The notes: generated by a model from the sequence alone, not told the origin. 64,000 nucleotides of DNA from Chroogloeocystis siderophila 5.2 s.c.1 (GCF_001904655.1 NZ_MRCC01000002.1:124001-188000); one strand, 5' to 3'. Counted from the stretch's first letter, positions 9,184 to 18,131 are shown. Numbers and translations: made by a program.

Positions 9184-9240
9184 GTTTGTGTCGCCGCGAA
9201 TTCCTTCGCTCCTCCATGAGCGATTGAAATCGCCGCTGCA

Positions 9241-9264
9241 AAAACAAAGTCCGCCTGCGCGGAC
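9241..9264 (-). terminator. Rho-independent terminator of the NTRC gene
   Basis: On the minus strand GTCCGC-GCAG-GCGGAC (9264-9249) is followed at once by TTTGTTTTT. It begins 28 bases after the stop codon of the NTRC gene. Confidence 0.8.
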
Positions 9265-9291
9265 TATTAGCAATGATGTTGATGAGCAAAA

Positions 9292-10662
9292 TTACAAATT
9301 GGCTTCAATCAACTGGCGGTAGTAACTTTTTTGTTTGATGCCTTTAACTTCCATTAAGAGTTCTTGATTTTTGAACAGTTGAATGGTGGGTGTGCCTGTG
9401 ACACCGGCAGTTTCTGCGATTTCACGCTCTTTGTCAATGTCAATTTCTACAAAGTGAATTTTGCCATCAAACTCATCTACTACTTTGTTCAAAATTGGTT
9501 TTAATGTATGACAAGGACCACATCCTGGTGCAACATATTTGACTATGATTAAGCGATCGCTCTCGTGGAACAATTTCCGTAAAGCATAACCGCCTTCATG
9601 ACGCGTTGCACTCACATCAAATTCGCCATTTTGTTCTGTCTTGACTGCTTCGTGAACTAACTCATTATCTAAGTGTAAATTCTCTCCAGCTTGATGGAAT
9701 TCTTGAATTAAACCGTTAGAAGATAACCAGCGTTCGGCTAACATGGCTGCCATACAACCTGAACCTGCCGCCGTAACGGCTTGACGATACTCGTGGTCTT
9801 GCACATCACCTGCTGCAAAGACACCTTCAACGCTCGTTTCTGGCGAACCTGGCTTTGTGACAACGTAGCCAATATCATCGAGTTCGATTTGTCCTTGAAA
9901 GAGTGATGTATTTGGTTTATGACCGATCGCATAAAATAGCCCCTTGGCATGAATTTTGCTTTCTTCGCCAGTTTGCGTATTCCGAACTTTGACTCCTTCC
10001 ATGTGGTTATCATTCCCAAACACATCGATTGGTTCGGTATTCCAATGGACTTGAATCTTGGGGTTACTCAAAACGCGGTCTTGCATCGCTTTACTGGCAC
10101 GCATTTTGTCACTGCGGACAAGCATATGTACTTGCGATCCATACTTGGTGAGATAAATCGATTCTTCAGCTGCGGAATCTCCACCACCCACAACCGCGAG
10201 TTCAGCACCATGAAAAATCGGTGTTGCACCATCGCAGATTGCACACGCTGAAATTCCGCGACTCCAAAACTTGCCTTCACACGGCAATCCTAACCGCTTT
10301 GCTGTCGCACCCGTGGCAATAATCACGCTATGCGTTTTAAACTCGCGCTCTTCTGAACGTACCGTAAACGGACGCTGGCTTAAATCAACATAAGTGACAT
10401 CTTCAGTATATAATTCAGCCCCCCAGCGTTCGGCTTGCGCTTTCATCCGATCCATTAAATTTGGTCCGGTAATTCCTTCGGGAAAGCCTGGAAAATTCTC
10501 TACTTCTGTCGTCGTCATTAGCTGTCCACCTGGCAAACCCCCAGCTTGAAAGCCTTCAAATACAATCGGTTTGAGGTTAGCTCGTGCAGCATAAATTGCG
10601 GCGGTATACCCAGCTGGACCAGAACCAATGATTACTAAGTTCTCTACTGTTGGATTTGTCAT
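9292..10662 (-). CDS. trxB: NADPH-dependent thioredoxin reductase-thioredoxin fusion (NTRC type)
   Basis: 456 residues in two parts. Residues 1-320 are thioredoxin reductase: FAD site [20 protein letters not shown] (about 11-30), redox pair CAIC at 140-143, NADPH site [14 protein letters not shown], and FAD motif FAAGDVQD. Residues about 345-456 are a thioredoxin domain with CGPC at 381-384 and the cis-proline region TGTPTIQLF. Such fusions are found in cyanobacteria and chloroplasts and pass electrons from NADPH to 2-Cys peroxiredoxin and other thiol targets. Both active sites are intact. The gene is monocistronic, with a terminator just downstream. Confidence 0.95.
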   Translation of the reverse strand: MTNPTVENLVIIGSGPAGYTAAIYAARANLKPIVFEGFQAGGLPGGQLMTTTEVENFPGFPEGITGPNLMDRMKAQAERWGAELYTEDVTYVDLSQRPFTVRSEEREFKTHSVIIATGATAKRLGLPCEGKFWSRGISACAICDGATPIFHGAELAVVGGGDSAAEESIYLTKYGSQVHMLVRSDKMRASKAMQDRVLSNPKIQVHWNTEPIDVFGNDNHMEGVKVRNTQTGEESKIHAKGLFYAIGHKPNTSLFQGQIELDDIGYVVTKPGSPETSVEGVFAAGDVQDHEYRQAVTAAGSGCMAAMLAERWLSSNGLIQEFHQAGENLHLDNELVHEAVKTEQNGEFDVSATRHEGGYALRKLFHESDRLIIVKYVAPGCGPCHTLKPILNKVVDEFDGKIHFVEIDIDKEREIAETAGVTGTPTIQLFKNQELLMEVKGIKQKSYYRQLIEANL

Positions 10663-10764
10663 GGACGCTTATATAAACTCATAATGACTACGCTTAGCTT
10701 AGTATAACAAAAAGTTACATAGAGGGCTAGTCGTATCGTTGCGGATTTTAAATCGAGATTGAGG

Positions 10765-11337
10765 TTAAAGGATATTTTGTAAATCCAAAACAAACCCTGG
10801 TAGCACGTCTTCACCCGATAAGCTGACAGGTGAGTTTAATAATTCTACTGGCTGTCCTTGACGATAGATTTCCACACACTGGTTTTTCGGGTCGATTAAC
10901 CATGCTAAGCGTACGCCGTTGTCGCAGTATTCTTGCATTTTCGCCTGGGTTGCTTCTATATTGTCACTTGCAGACATCAACTCCACCACAAAATCAGAAG
11001 CTAAAGGTAAGAATTTATCAGGATCTGGGTTGAGAACATCGATTCTTTCTTGTTTTACCCATGCTGCATCAGGAGAACGAATTGCTTCATTAGGTAATTC
11101 GAAACCAGTAGAAGAATCAAATGCTACTCCAGTTTGCTTGCGCTCAGCCCAAATTGCTAATTGTTTTATCAGTTGAGTGTTCTTCTTTCCCGTTCCCCAG
11201 CCAGTTGGTGGTGTCATCACAATTTCCCCAGTCGCGGTGCGTTCTAATTTGAGATCTGGGTTGGTTTGACAAAGTTGATAAAACTGCTCATCCGTTAAGT
11301 CAACAACCGAATGTAGATTCAGAGTAATAGCAGTCAT
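10765..11337 (-). CDS. Uma2-family (DUF820) putative endonuclease-fold protein
   Basis: 190 residues from ATG 11337, which has a GGAGAG site about ten bases upstream; the frame stays open to 11388 but that extension has no site. The fold is PD-(D/E)XK-like: the family pattern includes MTPPTGWGTG, SPDAAWVKQERI, PLASDFVVELMSASD (Asp and Glu of the core) and ARLAWLIDPKNQCVEIYRQG. Uma2 proteins are very numerous in cyanobacteria and their role is unknown; nuclease activity is predicted, not shown. A close relative is at 19129 and a decayed one at 13720. Confidence 0.88.
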   Translation of the reverse strand: MTAITLNLHSVVDLTDEQFYQLCQTNPDLKLERTATGEIVMTPPTGWGTGKKNTQLIKQLAIWAERKQTGVAFDSSTGFELPNEAIRSPDAAWVKQERIDVLNPDPDKFLPLASDFVVELMSASDNIEATQAKMQEYCDNGVRLAWLIDPKNQCVEIYRQGQPVELLNSPVSLSGEDVLPGFVLDLQNIL

Positions 11338-11537
11338 TGGTGCGACTCTCCAATCAATGCACATATAAATATTGTGTGCCACTATCAACTACAACACATT
11401 GCACTAAACGGATGCGATCGCACTTCAGTTACTCTACATATCCACCCTTTGCATCAGAAATACAGCCGTGCGTTTGCAAGATTTTTATCATATCTGGGCA
11501 TATTAGCAATTGAGGTAAGCAGGAGGAATTGCAGGAT

Positions 11538-12854
11538 ATGAATCAAGTTTTGACTGAGATTAGTGAGAAAATTCGGCAGCAGTTTGATACTGGACCATAC
11601 CCCAGAATTCCGCTGGAGAAGTCACCGAAGAATGATGCGATCGCGCTGTATATTCATAGCTTGGTGAATGCGTATTATTTGAGAAATCAGAAAGTTATTA
11701 GTACCGAAGATAAGTTAATTCTTGATGCAGGGTGTGGCTCAGGGTATAAATCACTGATTTTAGCCGAAGCGAATCCAGGTGCAAAGATTGTTGGCGTAGA
11801 CATTTCTGCAAACTCGATTGAACTTGCGAAACAACGGTTGCAATATCACGGTTTTGACAATGCACAATTTCATTTGTGTGGTATTGAAGACTTACCCAGT
11901 TTAGGTTTGCAGTTTGACTATATTAATTGTGATGATGTGTTGTATTTGCTAAGTGAACCAGCGGTTGGTTTACAGGCGATGAAGTCGGTTCTCAAACCGG
12001 ATGGAATTATTCGCGCTAATCTACATAGTTCACTGCAACGCACTTACTACTACCGCGCCCAAGAAGTTTTCAAGATGATGGGGTTGATGGATGACAACCC
12101 TGAAGACTTAGAGATTGACTTGGTGCGCGACACGATGAATGCTTTGAAAGATCAAGTAAAACTCAAAGCATATACGTGGAGTTCGGCGTTAGAAGCTGAT
12201 CCAGAGCGCATTCTCATGAATCTTTTGTTCCAGGGAGATAAGGGCTATACAATTCCCGAAACATTTGCAGCAATTCATAAAGCTGAGCTTGAGTTTATCA
12301 GCATGGTCAATTGGCGACAATGGAACTTGATGGAATTATTCAAGGAACCGGATGATTTACCAGTATTTCTAGCAATGAGTTTACCGGAAATTAGTATCGA
12401 AGAACAATTGACTTTATTTGAATTGTTGCATCCGGTGCATCGGTTATTAGATTTTTGGTGTGGTCATCCGCAGCAAGGTGCAGATTTTATACCAGTTGCC
12501 GAATGGGAGTTATCTGACTGGAAAACGGCACAAATTCACCTTGTACCGCAGTTACGAACACTGGAAATTAGACAAAAACTACTTGAATCAATCGCACGGT
12601 TAAATACATTTGAAATTAGCGAGTACTTACCTATCCCAGAAAAACACGTATCGATCGATAGTACCGTTGCAGCGTGTTTGTTACCTCTATGGGAGGAATC
12701 GCAATCAATGCAATCTCTAATAGCACGTTGGCAGCAATTACGTCCTGTGAATTTGGCAACACTTGAGCCATTCGGTGAAAATGAGGCTTTGGATGTACTG
12801 AGTAACGCGCTAATTGGTTTGGAAAGTCGTGGTTATATTCTTGTAGAACGGTAG
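11538..12854 (+). CDS. Class I SAM-dependent methyltransferase with long C-terminal extension
   Basis: 438 residues from ATG 11538; AGGAGGA at 11520-11526 fits this start better than the TTG at 11529. The SAM-binding Rossmann domain is at about 55-170 (LILDAGCGSGYKSLILAE, VGVDISANSIELAKQRL, YINCDDVLYLLSEP). The remaining 250 residues hold no motif I recognise and may be a substrate or regulatory domain, as in methyltransferases with a regulatory region. The substrate is unknown. It stands alone with an independent strong ribosome site. Confidence 0.85.
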   Translation: MNQVLTEISEKIRQQFDTGPYPRIPLEKSPKNDAIALYIHSLVNAYYLRNQKVISTEDKLILDAGCGSGYKSLILAEANPGAKIVGVDISANSIELAKQRLQYHGFDNAQFHLCGIEDLPSLGLQFDYINCDDVLYLLSEPAVGLQAMKSVLKPDGIIRANLHSSLQRTYYYRAQEVFKMMGLMDDNPEDLEIDLVRDTMNALKDQVKLKAYTWSSALEADPERILMNLLFQGDKGYTIPETFAAIHKAELEFISMVNWRQWNLMELFKEPDDLPVFLAMSLPEISIEEQLTLFELLHPVHRLLDFWCGHPQQGADFIPVAEWELSDWKTAQIHLVPQLRTLEIRQKLLESIARLNTFEISEYLPIPEKHVSIDSTVAACLLPLWEESQSMQSLIARWQQLRPVNLATLEPFGENEALDVLSNALIGLESRGYILVER

Positions 12855-12951
12855 TGTGGTAATTGTCATAGGCGATCGCATGAGATTGTGTGTTGTGGAA
12901 TCGCGATTGATATGGCAGGAGGCAGAGGAGGATAACCTTTGTCTTGAAAAC

Positions 12952-13177
12952 TCCCCATATTCACTCTGCACTCCAATCTACCAGTAAATACGATCTGATT
13001 CCATCAAACCGAGCGCGCGGTAATTAGTACTGATACGACCTGAGTAAATCGGTTGACGTTGACTAACTCTTTTAAATTGTAGACTGTTGTGGTAAGAATC
13101 TTCGCGCCAAAGCTTGTAGGCTTTTACTGCTTGTTCTTGCACAGTTGGCGGAATGATTTAGTTACATTTGATTGCAT
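12952..13177 (-). pseudogene. Decayed RelE/ParE-like toxin, copy 1
   Basis: Reading the minus strand from ATG 13177 gives MQSNVTKSFR and then, one frame over, PPTVQEQAVKAYKLWRED and RISTNYRALGLMESDRIYW, the pattern of cyanobacterial RelE/ParE-type toxins. A small deletion near 13150 shifts the frame, and a stop (12978-12980) replaces the Phe-Trp that follows IYW in the second copy at 14948. The gene directly follows the putative antitoxin at 13181. It is most likely inactive. Confidence 0.7.
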
Positions 13178-13180
13178 TAA

Positions 13181-13357
13181 TTATGTGGGAAAAAGGTCAT
13201 CGAGTGGAACAGTTTCACCATTAGCAATCTCTTGCCGGATTTTAGCAGCCAGTTGATCCCATTGTTGATCGGTTGTTGCTTCAAAGCGGGTTTTCCACGC
13301 TTGTTCATCTTCGAGTTCAGTAAGTAGCCGAGTTGCGATCACCAGAAAGTTGCTCAT
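13181..13357 (-). CDS. Putative antitoxin or small partner of the decayed ParE-like toxin
   Basis: 58 residues from ATG 13357 (a GTG at 13375 is also in frame), charged and helical: TELEDEQAWKTRFEATTDQQ and DQLAAKIRQEIANGETVPLDDLF. Position, size and the four-base gap to the toxin remnant fit a type II antitoxin; I do not recognise the DNA-binding fold. The second copy of this duplicated unit has lost the ATG (CAT to CGT on the plus strand) and most of the frame. With its toxin broken this gene may be under no selection. Confidence 0.6.
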   Translation of the reverse strand: MSNFLVIATRLLTELEDEQAWKTRFEATTDQQWDQLAAKIRQEIANGETVPLDDLFPT

Positions 13358-13657
13358 CTGATTCTGCGATCGCACGGCGAAGTAGTTCGGTCATGTTTCA
13401 ATAGTAAGCAAAAGGTTGTAAAGAATATAAAGAATATACTGATTTAATTTTACCTAAGTTGTGTGGGTGGGTAGCTAATTGAGGCGATTGCGCTTTTATC
13501 CTTCACACTATGCGCTCGCGCTCTGGTTGCTATTAAGTGAAACTATAGGAGTAACTGTAGAATGCCTTATGTGGAACTGCCACAAGCATAGGCAAAGTTG
13601 GATTGAAGGTGAAGGTGAAGATGAACAAAAATGAGGTGATGCAACTTCTCAATAGCC
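13345..13657. repeat. Direct repeat, left copy of a 313-base duplication
   Basis: Positions 13345-13657 recur at 15075-15386 with only one substitution (13356) and one missing base (near 13638). Weaker homology continues to the left of both copies through toxin sequence. The repeat spans the antitoxin start, about 240 bases of spacer and the first codons of an mntA-like gene. The high identity indicates a recent tandem duplication with a 1730-base offset. Confidence 0.9.
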
Positions 13658-13707
13658 ATAACATAAATTATACAATTCACGTAGGAGTAAACGCAAATAA
13701 CTGGTAG
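13621..13707 (+). pseudogene. MntA-like nucleotidyltransferase, N-terminal stub
   Basis: ATG 13621 starts MNKNEVMQLLNS, identical to the start of the second mntA-like remnant at 15351, but the homology ends after the repeat boundary (13657) and a stop follows at 13707. The rest of the gene has been replaced by the Uma2 remnant. Confidence 0.55.
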
Positions 13708-13719
13708 CAGAAAAAAACT

Positions 13720-13946
13720 ATGCAATTAACTCTACACAGCTTGAAAGTAAGTGACGAGCAATTTGACCAAATTGCTCAAGCAAATCCTGAGTGGCAGTTT
13801 GAGCAAACAGCAGATGGAGAATTAATAATTGTGCCACCGACAGGAGGAACGTCAGGAAGAAAGAATTTGAACCTTGCAGGACATTCGCGGCTTGGGTAGA
13901 AAACAACTTGAATCTAGGCGAAGGTTTTGATTCTTCAACACTATAG
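13720..13946 (+). pseudogene. Truncated, frameshifted Uma2-family gene
   Basis: ATG 13720 starts MQLTLHSLKVSDEQFDQIAQ and continues through IVPPTGGTSGRKNLNLAG, closely matching the intact Uma2 protein at 19129. A frameshift near 13890 leads to a stop; the following sequence in the next frame still reads WVENNLNLGEGFDSSTL and ends at TAG 13946. The catalytic half is missing. Confidence 0.8.
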
Positions 13947-13979
13947 CCCAAACAAGGAAATCTGTCTCGATTGCGAGGG

Positions 13980-14100
13980 ATCGCAAATTCGGCAGCGTAC
14001 CAGGAGACTGATCCTCAAGAGGATTACGTAGCCTATTTGACTGAGAAATATCAATAATGCGGAATGCGGGTCTTGATTGATACTAATCTGTACCCCTGCT
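13980..14100 (+). pseudogene. Possible VapB tail and VapC start (remnant)
   Basis: One frame reads GIANSAAYQETDPQEDYVAY up to TAA 14057, like the C terminus of a small antitoxin. A few bases on, ATG 14064 starts MRVLIDTNL, the classic PIN-domain opening with its first catalytic Asp, and soon decays. The lengths are too short for certainty. Confidence 0.4.
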
Positions 14101-14168
14101 TTTTCTTGATTGTGACGATAAAATTAATATAGCGATATTGATAGATTCTGTCTAAGTCTCAAATAGTT

Positions 14169-14459
14169 ATGGGAATTCGCGAGTTACTTGATAGACGGCG
14201 AGAAGAGATTCTTTGCATTGCTGCTCAACATGGAGCGTCTAATGTTAGGGTTTTCGGTTCAGTAGCGCGAGGTGAAGCGCGATTAGATAGTGATATTGAT
14301 TTTTTGGTAGAACTAGAATCGAGCCGCAGTCTGTTGGATCGTGTGGCACTCATGCAAGACTTGGAAGATTTGTTAGGCACAAAAGTGGAAGTTGCAACCG
14401 AGAAAGGACTACAAGCAAGTATCCGTGATCGCATTGTGCGCGAAGCATTGCCCTTGTGA
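14169..14459 (+). CDS. mntA: MntA-type minimal nucleotidyltransferase antitoxin
   Basis: 96 residues with the MNT signature [22 protein letters not shown] followed by the DxD metal-binding pair, both intact. In the HepT/MntA system this enzyme neutralises the HEPN toxin by adding AMP units to it, and the two genes are adjacent. The stop overlaps the GTG start of hepT by four bases (GTGA), the usual tight coupling. It is the only intact MNT gene in this region and could also neutralise the orphan HepT at 15683. Confidence 0.9.
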   Translation: MGIRELLDRRREEILCIAAQHGASNVRVFGSVARGEARLDSDIDFLVELESSRSLLDRVALMQDLEDLLGTKVEVATEKGLQASIRDRIVREALPL

Positions 14460-14797
14460 AGAACGATCAGTTTTACTTAACTGATATTATTCAACGGATT
14501 GAGCGGATTGAGTTATATACTCAAGAGGGCAAGGATATTTTCTTAAAAACTCCCATGATTCAAGATGCGGTGATTCGCAATTTTGAAGTAATAGGAGAAG
14601 CTGTTAAGCAACTTTCTCAAGAACTACGGCAAAGTTATCCTGAAGTTCCCTGGCGGCGGGTAGCTGGGCTACGAGATGTGTTAATTCACGGGTATTTGGG
14701 TGTGGATCTCAATGAGGTTTGGAACTTAGTAGAGCAAAACTTGGTTGATTTAAAAAGAAAGCTAGCAATAATATTACAGGAGTTGAGTGAGACTTAA
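14456..14797 (+). CDS. hepT: HepT-like HEPN-domain ribonuclease toxin
   Basis: 113 residues from GTG 14456, overlapping mntA by four bases. The HEPN (DUF86) fold is recognisable by [20 protein letters not shown] and [13 protein letters not shown], which includes the RxxxxH catalytic motif (R-DVLI-H) and the following Tyr that is the AMPylation target in characterised systems. Together with MntA it forms a type VII toxin-antitoxin pair. It is complete and probably functional. Confidence 0.9.
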   Translation: MKNDQFYLTDIIQRIERIELYTQEGKDIFLKTPMIQDAVIRNFEVIGEAVKQLSQELRQSYPEVPWRRVAGLRDVLIHGYLGVDLNEVWNLVEQNLVDLKRKLAIILQELSET

Positions 14798-14828
14798 TTA
14801 GGAAGACGTTAACTAAAAGCATCTATTT

Positions 14829-14925
14829 TTTTGTGGGATGTAGTGCCCAATAAAGTGCTACTTCTGCACTCTTCAAGTCAGAGATGTAATCGCAATTGAA
14901 ACACAAGCCGCAGATAGCTAATATT
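14829..14925 (+). pseudogene. HepT C-terminal fragment
   Basis: The stretch TTTTGTGGGATGTAGTG and the following 80 bases match, with several changes, the 3' end of the hepT gene at 15951-16045. The frame is broken. It shows that the duplicated unit once included a hepT tail to the left of the second toxin remnant. Confidence 0.7.
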
Positions 14926-14947
14926 GTTCACCAAAATTGATTTGAAC

Positions 14948-15060
14948 TCACAACCGTCGGAGCAATTCATTATATTCACTATCCACTCCAATCCAAAACC
15001 AGTAAATTTGACCTGACTCCATCAAACCCCGCGTACGGTAATTAGTACTGATGCGAACCG
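14948..15060 (-). pseudogene. Decayed RelE/ParE-like toxin, copy 2 (C-terminal part)
   Basis: The minus strand reads RISTNYRTRGLMESGQ and IYWFWIGVDSEYNELLRRL up to TGA 14948, the C-terminal half of the toxin whose first copy is at 12952. About 285 bases present in copy 1 (toxin N terminus and antitoxin C terminus) are deleted at about 15058, joining it directly to the antitoxin start region. Confidence 0.75.
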
Positions 15061-15074
15061 AGTTGTGATCGCCT

Positions 15075-15386
15075 GAAAGTTGCTCGTCTGATTCTGCGAT
15101 CGCACGGCGAAGTAGTTCGGTCATGTTTCAATAGTAAGCAAAAGGTTGTAAAGAATATAAAGAATATACTGATTTAATTTTACCTAAGTTGTGTGGGTGG
15201 GTAGCTAATTGAGGCGATTGCGCTTTTATCCTTCACACTATGCGCTCGCGCTCTGGTTGCTATTAAGTGAAACTATAGGAGTAACTGTAGAATGCCTTAT
15301 GTGGAACTGCCACAAGCATAGGCAAAGTTGGATTGAAGGTGAAGGTGAAGATGAACAAAAATGAGGTGTGCAACTTCTCAATAGCC
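15075..15386. repeat. Direct repeat, right copy of the 313-base duplication
   Basis: Matches 13345-13657 with one substitution (15086) and one base missing near 15368. The missing base breaks the frame of the mntA-like gene that starts in this copy. Confidence 0.9.
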
Positions 15387-15682
15387 TCAGCGCAGATTAT
15401 GCGCGGTTTGGTGTCAAGTCACTGGGTTTATTTGGTTCGATGGCGCGGGATGAAGCGCGAATAGAAGCGATATCGATATTCTAGTTGAATTTAAAGATTC
15501 ACCTACTTTTGACAGTTACATGAATTTAAAATTTTACTTGGAGGATTTGCTAGGGAGAAATGTTGATTTAGTCGAAAACGAGACACTTCATCCATCTTTG
15601 CGTTCACACGTCGAAAGTGAGGGAGTCGCAGTCTTGGCGCTTTGCGTCGATTGCGAACTCCCGAACCCAAAGGGCGAGTTGA
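15351..15682 (+). pseudogene. Frameshifted MntA-like nucleotidyltransferase
   Basis: ATG 15351 starts MNKNEV; after a one-base loss the correct frame gives LLNSLSADYARFGVKSLGLF, GSMARDEAR and, after a second shift near 15465, SDIDILVEFKDSPTFDSYMN and FYLEDLLGRNVDLVENETLH. The GS and DxD motifs are thus present but in different frames. The antitoxin is dead while the downstream hepT frame remains open. Confidence 0.82.
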
Positions 15683-16045
15683 TTGAAATTGCGACATTAC
15701 CTACTGTCTTTAGAAGACATATTGGAAAGTCGCAGCAAGGTACAGCGCTACACAGATGGAATGGATTTTGAGGAGTTTATTGCAGATGAACGCACTTTTG
15801 ATGCTGTGATGCGTAATTTAGAGATGATTGGCGAAGCAGCAAAAAACATCCCTCAAGAGATACGCGATCGCTATCCTGAGATTGAGTGGCGTAAGATTGC
15901 TGGTTTACGAGACATTCTCATTCACACTTACTTTCGCCTAAGTACAACAATTTTGTGGCATGTGGTGCACAATAAAGTACCACTTCTGCATGAGCAAGTG
16001 AGAAATGCAATTGTAATCGAAAAAACACAAGCCGGAGATAGCTAG
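15683..16045 (+). CDS. HepT-like HEPN toxin without an intact partner
   Basis: 120 residues, with TTG 15683 as the first usable start ([20 protein letters not shown]). The HEPN pattern [20 protein letters not shown] and the catalytic [11 protein letters not shown] are intact, including the Arg, His and Tyr. Its own mntA upstream is frameshifted. If expressed, control must come from the intact MntA at 14169, or expression has been lost. Similarity to the HepT at 14456 is only moderate, so the two come from different subfamilies rather than from this duplication. Confidence 0.75.
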   Translation: MKLRHYLLSLEDILESRSKVQRYTDGMDFEEFIADERTFDAVMRNLEMIGEAAKNIPQEIRDRYPEIEWRKIAGLRDILIHTYFRLSTTILWHVVHNKVPLLHEQVRNAIVIEKTQAGDS

Positions 16046-16364
16046 TGTGTTTGACTGATCTAAGGGGCGATCGCACTTTTGTTAATTGCCCTGATCGCAC
16101 TTTCCTATCACATCCACAGAAGGCGTGTAGGTGATCGCTGCTTCTCGCTAGGAAAAACGGTATCGGCTAACGTGAGTCTAAATAAACCTAAATAACTCAG
16201 AGAAAATACTGGTTTTGCTAAAACATTTTATACACTAATTGCCATTTGAATTGTCGTAAAACCCTGTATTGAAACTCCTGCCTGAATTAGAGCTTGTTCT
16301 TTAGACTTAAGCTGTTGTATCGGCATCAAAAACCTGGAGTTACCACTCAACCCACGCCAGTTCC

Positions 16365-16462
16365 TACAACAGGGGGAACCCCCGCAACGGACTGGCTCCC
16401 CAATTCTGGGGGCTTCTATACTACTCAAAGTCCCCCACGTGTGGGGAATTTAGGGGGCTAGT
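16365..16462. repeat. G/C-tract palindromic repeat, dispersed cyanobacterial type
   Basis: Contains AACAGGGGGAACCCCCGC, CCCCAATTCTGGGGGCTTC and CCCCCACGTGTGGGGAATTT, several short nested inverted repeats. Parts recur at 890-902 (ACTACTCAAAGTC) and at 32530-32556 (CTCCAATTTTGGGGGGCTTC). The rest of the 16046-16621 gap shows no gene other than the pilin promoter region. Confidence 0.6.
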
Positions 16463-16621
16463 ATATCAATTGCTGTCTAGATAAGGGTTAGAGCCTCCTG
16501 TATCAAAATTGCAGCTACAAAGTCAAAAAAATTTTCTGGGGGTGATATGTATTTGATCATAAGTGGGCAAGTTATATCTAGAGGTTAAAAGTTAAACATA
16601 TACCGAAAGGAAAAGCTCACC

Positions 16622-17131
16622 ATGAAAACCGAACTAAAAGTAAAGTTACTACAACACCTAAGCGGCAAGAAAAAAGAACAAGGTTTTACCTTAATTGAAT
16701 TACTCGTTGTCATCATCATCATTGGTATTTTGTCAGCTATTGCATTGCCTTCCTTCCTCAACCAGTCTGCTAAAGCACGTGCCTCTGAAGCAAGAACAAA
16801 CGTAGGTGCGATGAATAGAGCGCAACAAGCATATTATTTGGAAAATCAAAAATTTGCTGTTGGTGATGAGGCTATAGAGAACTTAAGTATTGGCATTAAG
16901 GAAACTGATAACTACAAGTATGCAGCAACAGCTATTGGGGCTGATAATAAAGGTGTAGTAAACACAGCTGAAGCTAAAAATGAAGATCTTAAAGGCTACG
17001 CTGGTGCAGTTTTTAAAGAAGGTGATTCTACACGCGCTATTCTTTGTGAAGCAGAGAAAGCAGGAAAAGCAGCAGCAGGTACTCCAGAAAATGCAGATAG
17101 CTGTACAGGAAGCGATAAAAAGCTGAGTTAA
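16622..17131 (+). CDS. Type IV pilin-like protein, copy 1
   Basis: 169 residues. A short basic leader (residues 1-20) ends at the prepilin peptidase site EQG/FTLIELLVV, followed by the hydrophobic helix VVIIIIGILSAIALPSFLNQ. The C-terminal globular part has two Cys (ILCEAEKAG and ADSCTGS) that can form the usual D-loop disulfide. This is the cyanobacterial PilA/G-H pilin class; it would be assembled into a pilus on the cell surface. A purine-rich site (GAAAGGAAAAG) precedes ATG 16622. A paralogue follows at 17324. Confidence 0.93.
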   Translation: MKTELKVKLLQHLSGKKKEQGFTLIELLVVIIIIGILSAIALPSFLNQSAKARASEARTNVGAMNRAQQAYYLENQKFAVGDEAIENLSIGIKETDNYKYAATAIGADNKGVVNTAEAKNEDLKGYAGAVFKEGDSTRAILCEAEKAGKAAAGTPENADSCTGSDKKLS

Positions 17132-17162
17132 TTTTAGTTGAAATTAATTTCTTCAACATTAA

Positions 17163-17190
17163 GAGGTGGAAAACTTATGTCTTCCGCCTC
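17163..17190 (+). terminator. Hairpin downstream of pilin 1
   Basis: GAGGTGGAA (17163-17171) pairs with TTCCGCCTC (17182-17190), one wobble pair, followed by a T-rich stretch. It lies 32 bases after the stop of the first pilin and may separate or attenuate transcription into the second. Confidence 0.65.
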
Positions 17191-17323
17191 TCTATATCTT
17201 TATAATTATCTTAGCGATTAGCAACTTATTTAACTAAATTTATATATTGTAATTAACTGACTTAAAGTTGTTCATCTGAGCTTTAAGCAGGTAGTTCAAA
17301 ACACTATTTGGTAGTTAATCCAG

Positions 17324-17839
17324 ATGATAAAATTTATAACAGAAAGCTTAAGAAAAGATATGCCTTATGCTACAAATGCAGGATTTACCCTTATTGAATT
17401 ACTTGTTGTTATCATTATCATTGGCATCCTCTCTGCAATCGCAATGCCTTCATTTCTTGGTCAAACCACAAAAGCACGACAATCTGAGGCTAAAACTAAT
17501 GTTGGTGCTATGAATCGCGCTCAGCAAACATACTATTTTGAAAATCAAAAGTTTGTGGAAGATGAAAGTGATAGTACTGCTATTGAAAAATTAGGTATTG
17601 GTGTGGAAGATAGCGCAAATTATATCTACTCAGCAACAGCCGTTAATAACATTCAAAGAGGAGTTGCGAATAAAGCACAAGCAGATAACGCTAAACTTAA
17701 AGGGTATGCAGGTGGTGTTTTTACTGCGTCAGAACTTACTCAAGCAATTTTGTGTGAGGCAAATGAAAAAGGAATGGACTTAGTAGCGAGTCCAACTGAT
17801 GCTAATAACTGTGGAAGTGGTTCTAGTAAGATTAGGTAA
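17324..17839 (+). CDS. Type IV pilin-like protein, copy 2
   Basis: 171 residues; leader peptide up to NAG/FTLIELLVV, then the conserved helix with SAIAMPSFLGQ. It aligns over its length with the pilin at 16622 (NVGAMNRAQQTYYFENQKFV) but differs in the globular part; the two C-terminal Cys are kept (ILCEAN and NNCGSG). A tandem duplication followed by divergence is the simplest origin. A minor or alternative pilin role is possible. Confidence 0.92.
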   Translation: MIKFITESLRKDMPYATNAGFTLIELLVVIIIIGILSAIAMPSFLGQTTKARQSEAKTNVGAMNRAQQTYYFENQKFVEDESDSTAIEKLGIGVEDSANYIYSATAVNNIQRGVANKAQADNAKLKGYAGGVFTASELTQAILCEANEKGMDLVASPTDANNCGSGSSKIR

Positions 17840-17869
17840 TGGGTAATTGCTTTGTAGAGAGATATCTGT

Positions 17870-18031
17870 GTGGAAGCAAACGCAATTCAACTTAGACGGT
17901 TATTTGAAATACTTCGTCAAGAATTGGTGTTTCAATGGCTTGCTAGATACATTGAAGTCTTACCAGGTGGAGTATTAGTATTAAGTTTTGAACACGCAAC
18001 GAAGTATGAAAGCACTAGGAACTTATTATAG
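17870..18031 (+). CDS. Possible small ORF, 53 residues
   Basis: GTG 17870 opens a frame reading EANAIQLRRLFEILRQELVF, then FQWLARYIEVLPGGVLVLSF, which looks like protein sequence, up to TAG 18031. There is no good ribosome site. It may be a fragment of a decayed gene. No family is recognised. Confidence 0.3.
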   Translation: MEANAIQLRRLFEILRQELVFQWLARYIEVLPGGVLVLSFEHATKYESTRNLL

Positions 18032-18131
18032 CAATACTGTAGAAGGTGAAGAAAATGGAAGTTAGACATTGCGCAATCAGTGAAAAAAGAATCTCACGAA
18101 TCGTTTGAAGAGTGCGATCGCGTATTTACCA

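Noticed and set aside
9062-9289. 75-codon minus-strand ORF between the permease and NTRC genes
   Set aside because: It runs across two hairpin terminators and has no protein-like composition or ribosome site.
15520-15771. 83-codon ORF as an independent gene
   Set aside because: It is the frameshifted second half of the mntA-like pseudogene running into the hepT frame.
16228-16428. 66-codon minus-strand ORF
   Set aside because: It consists largely of the palindromic G/C-tract repeat; such ORFs appear wherever this repeat type occurs.
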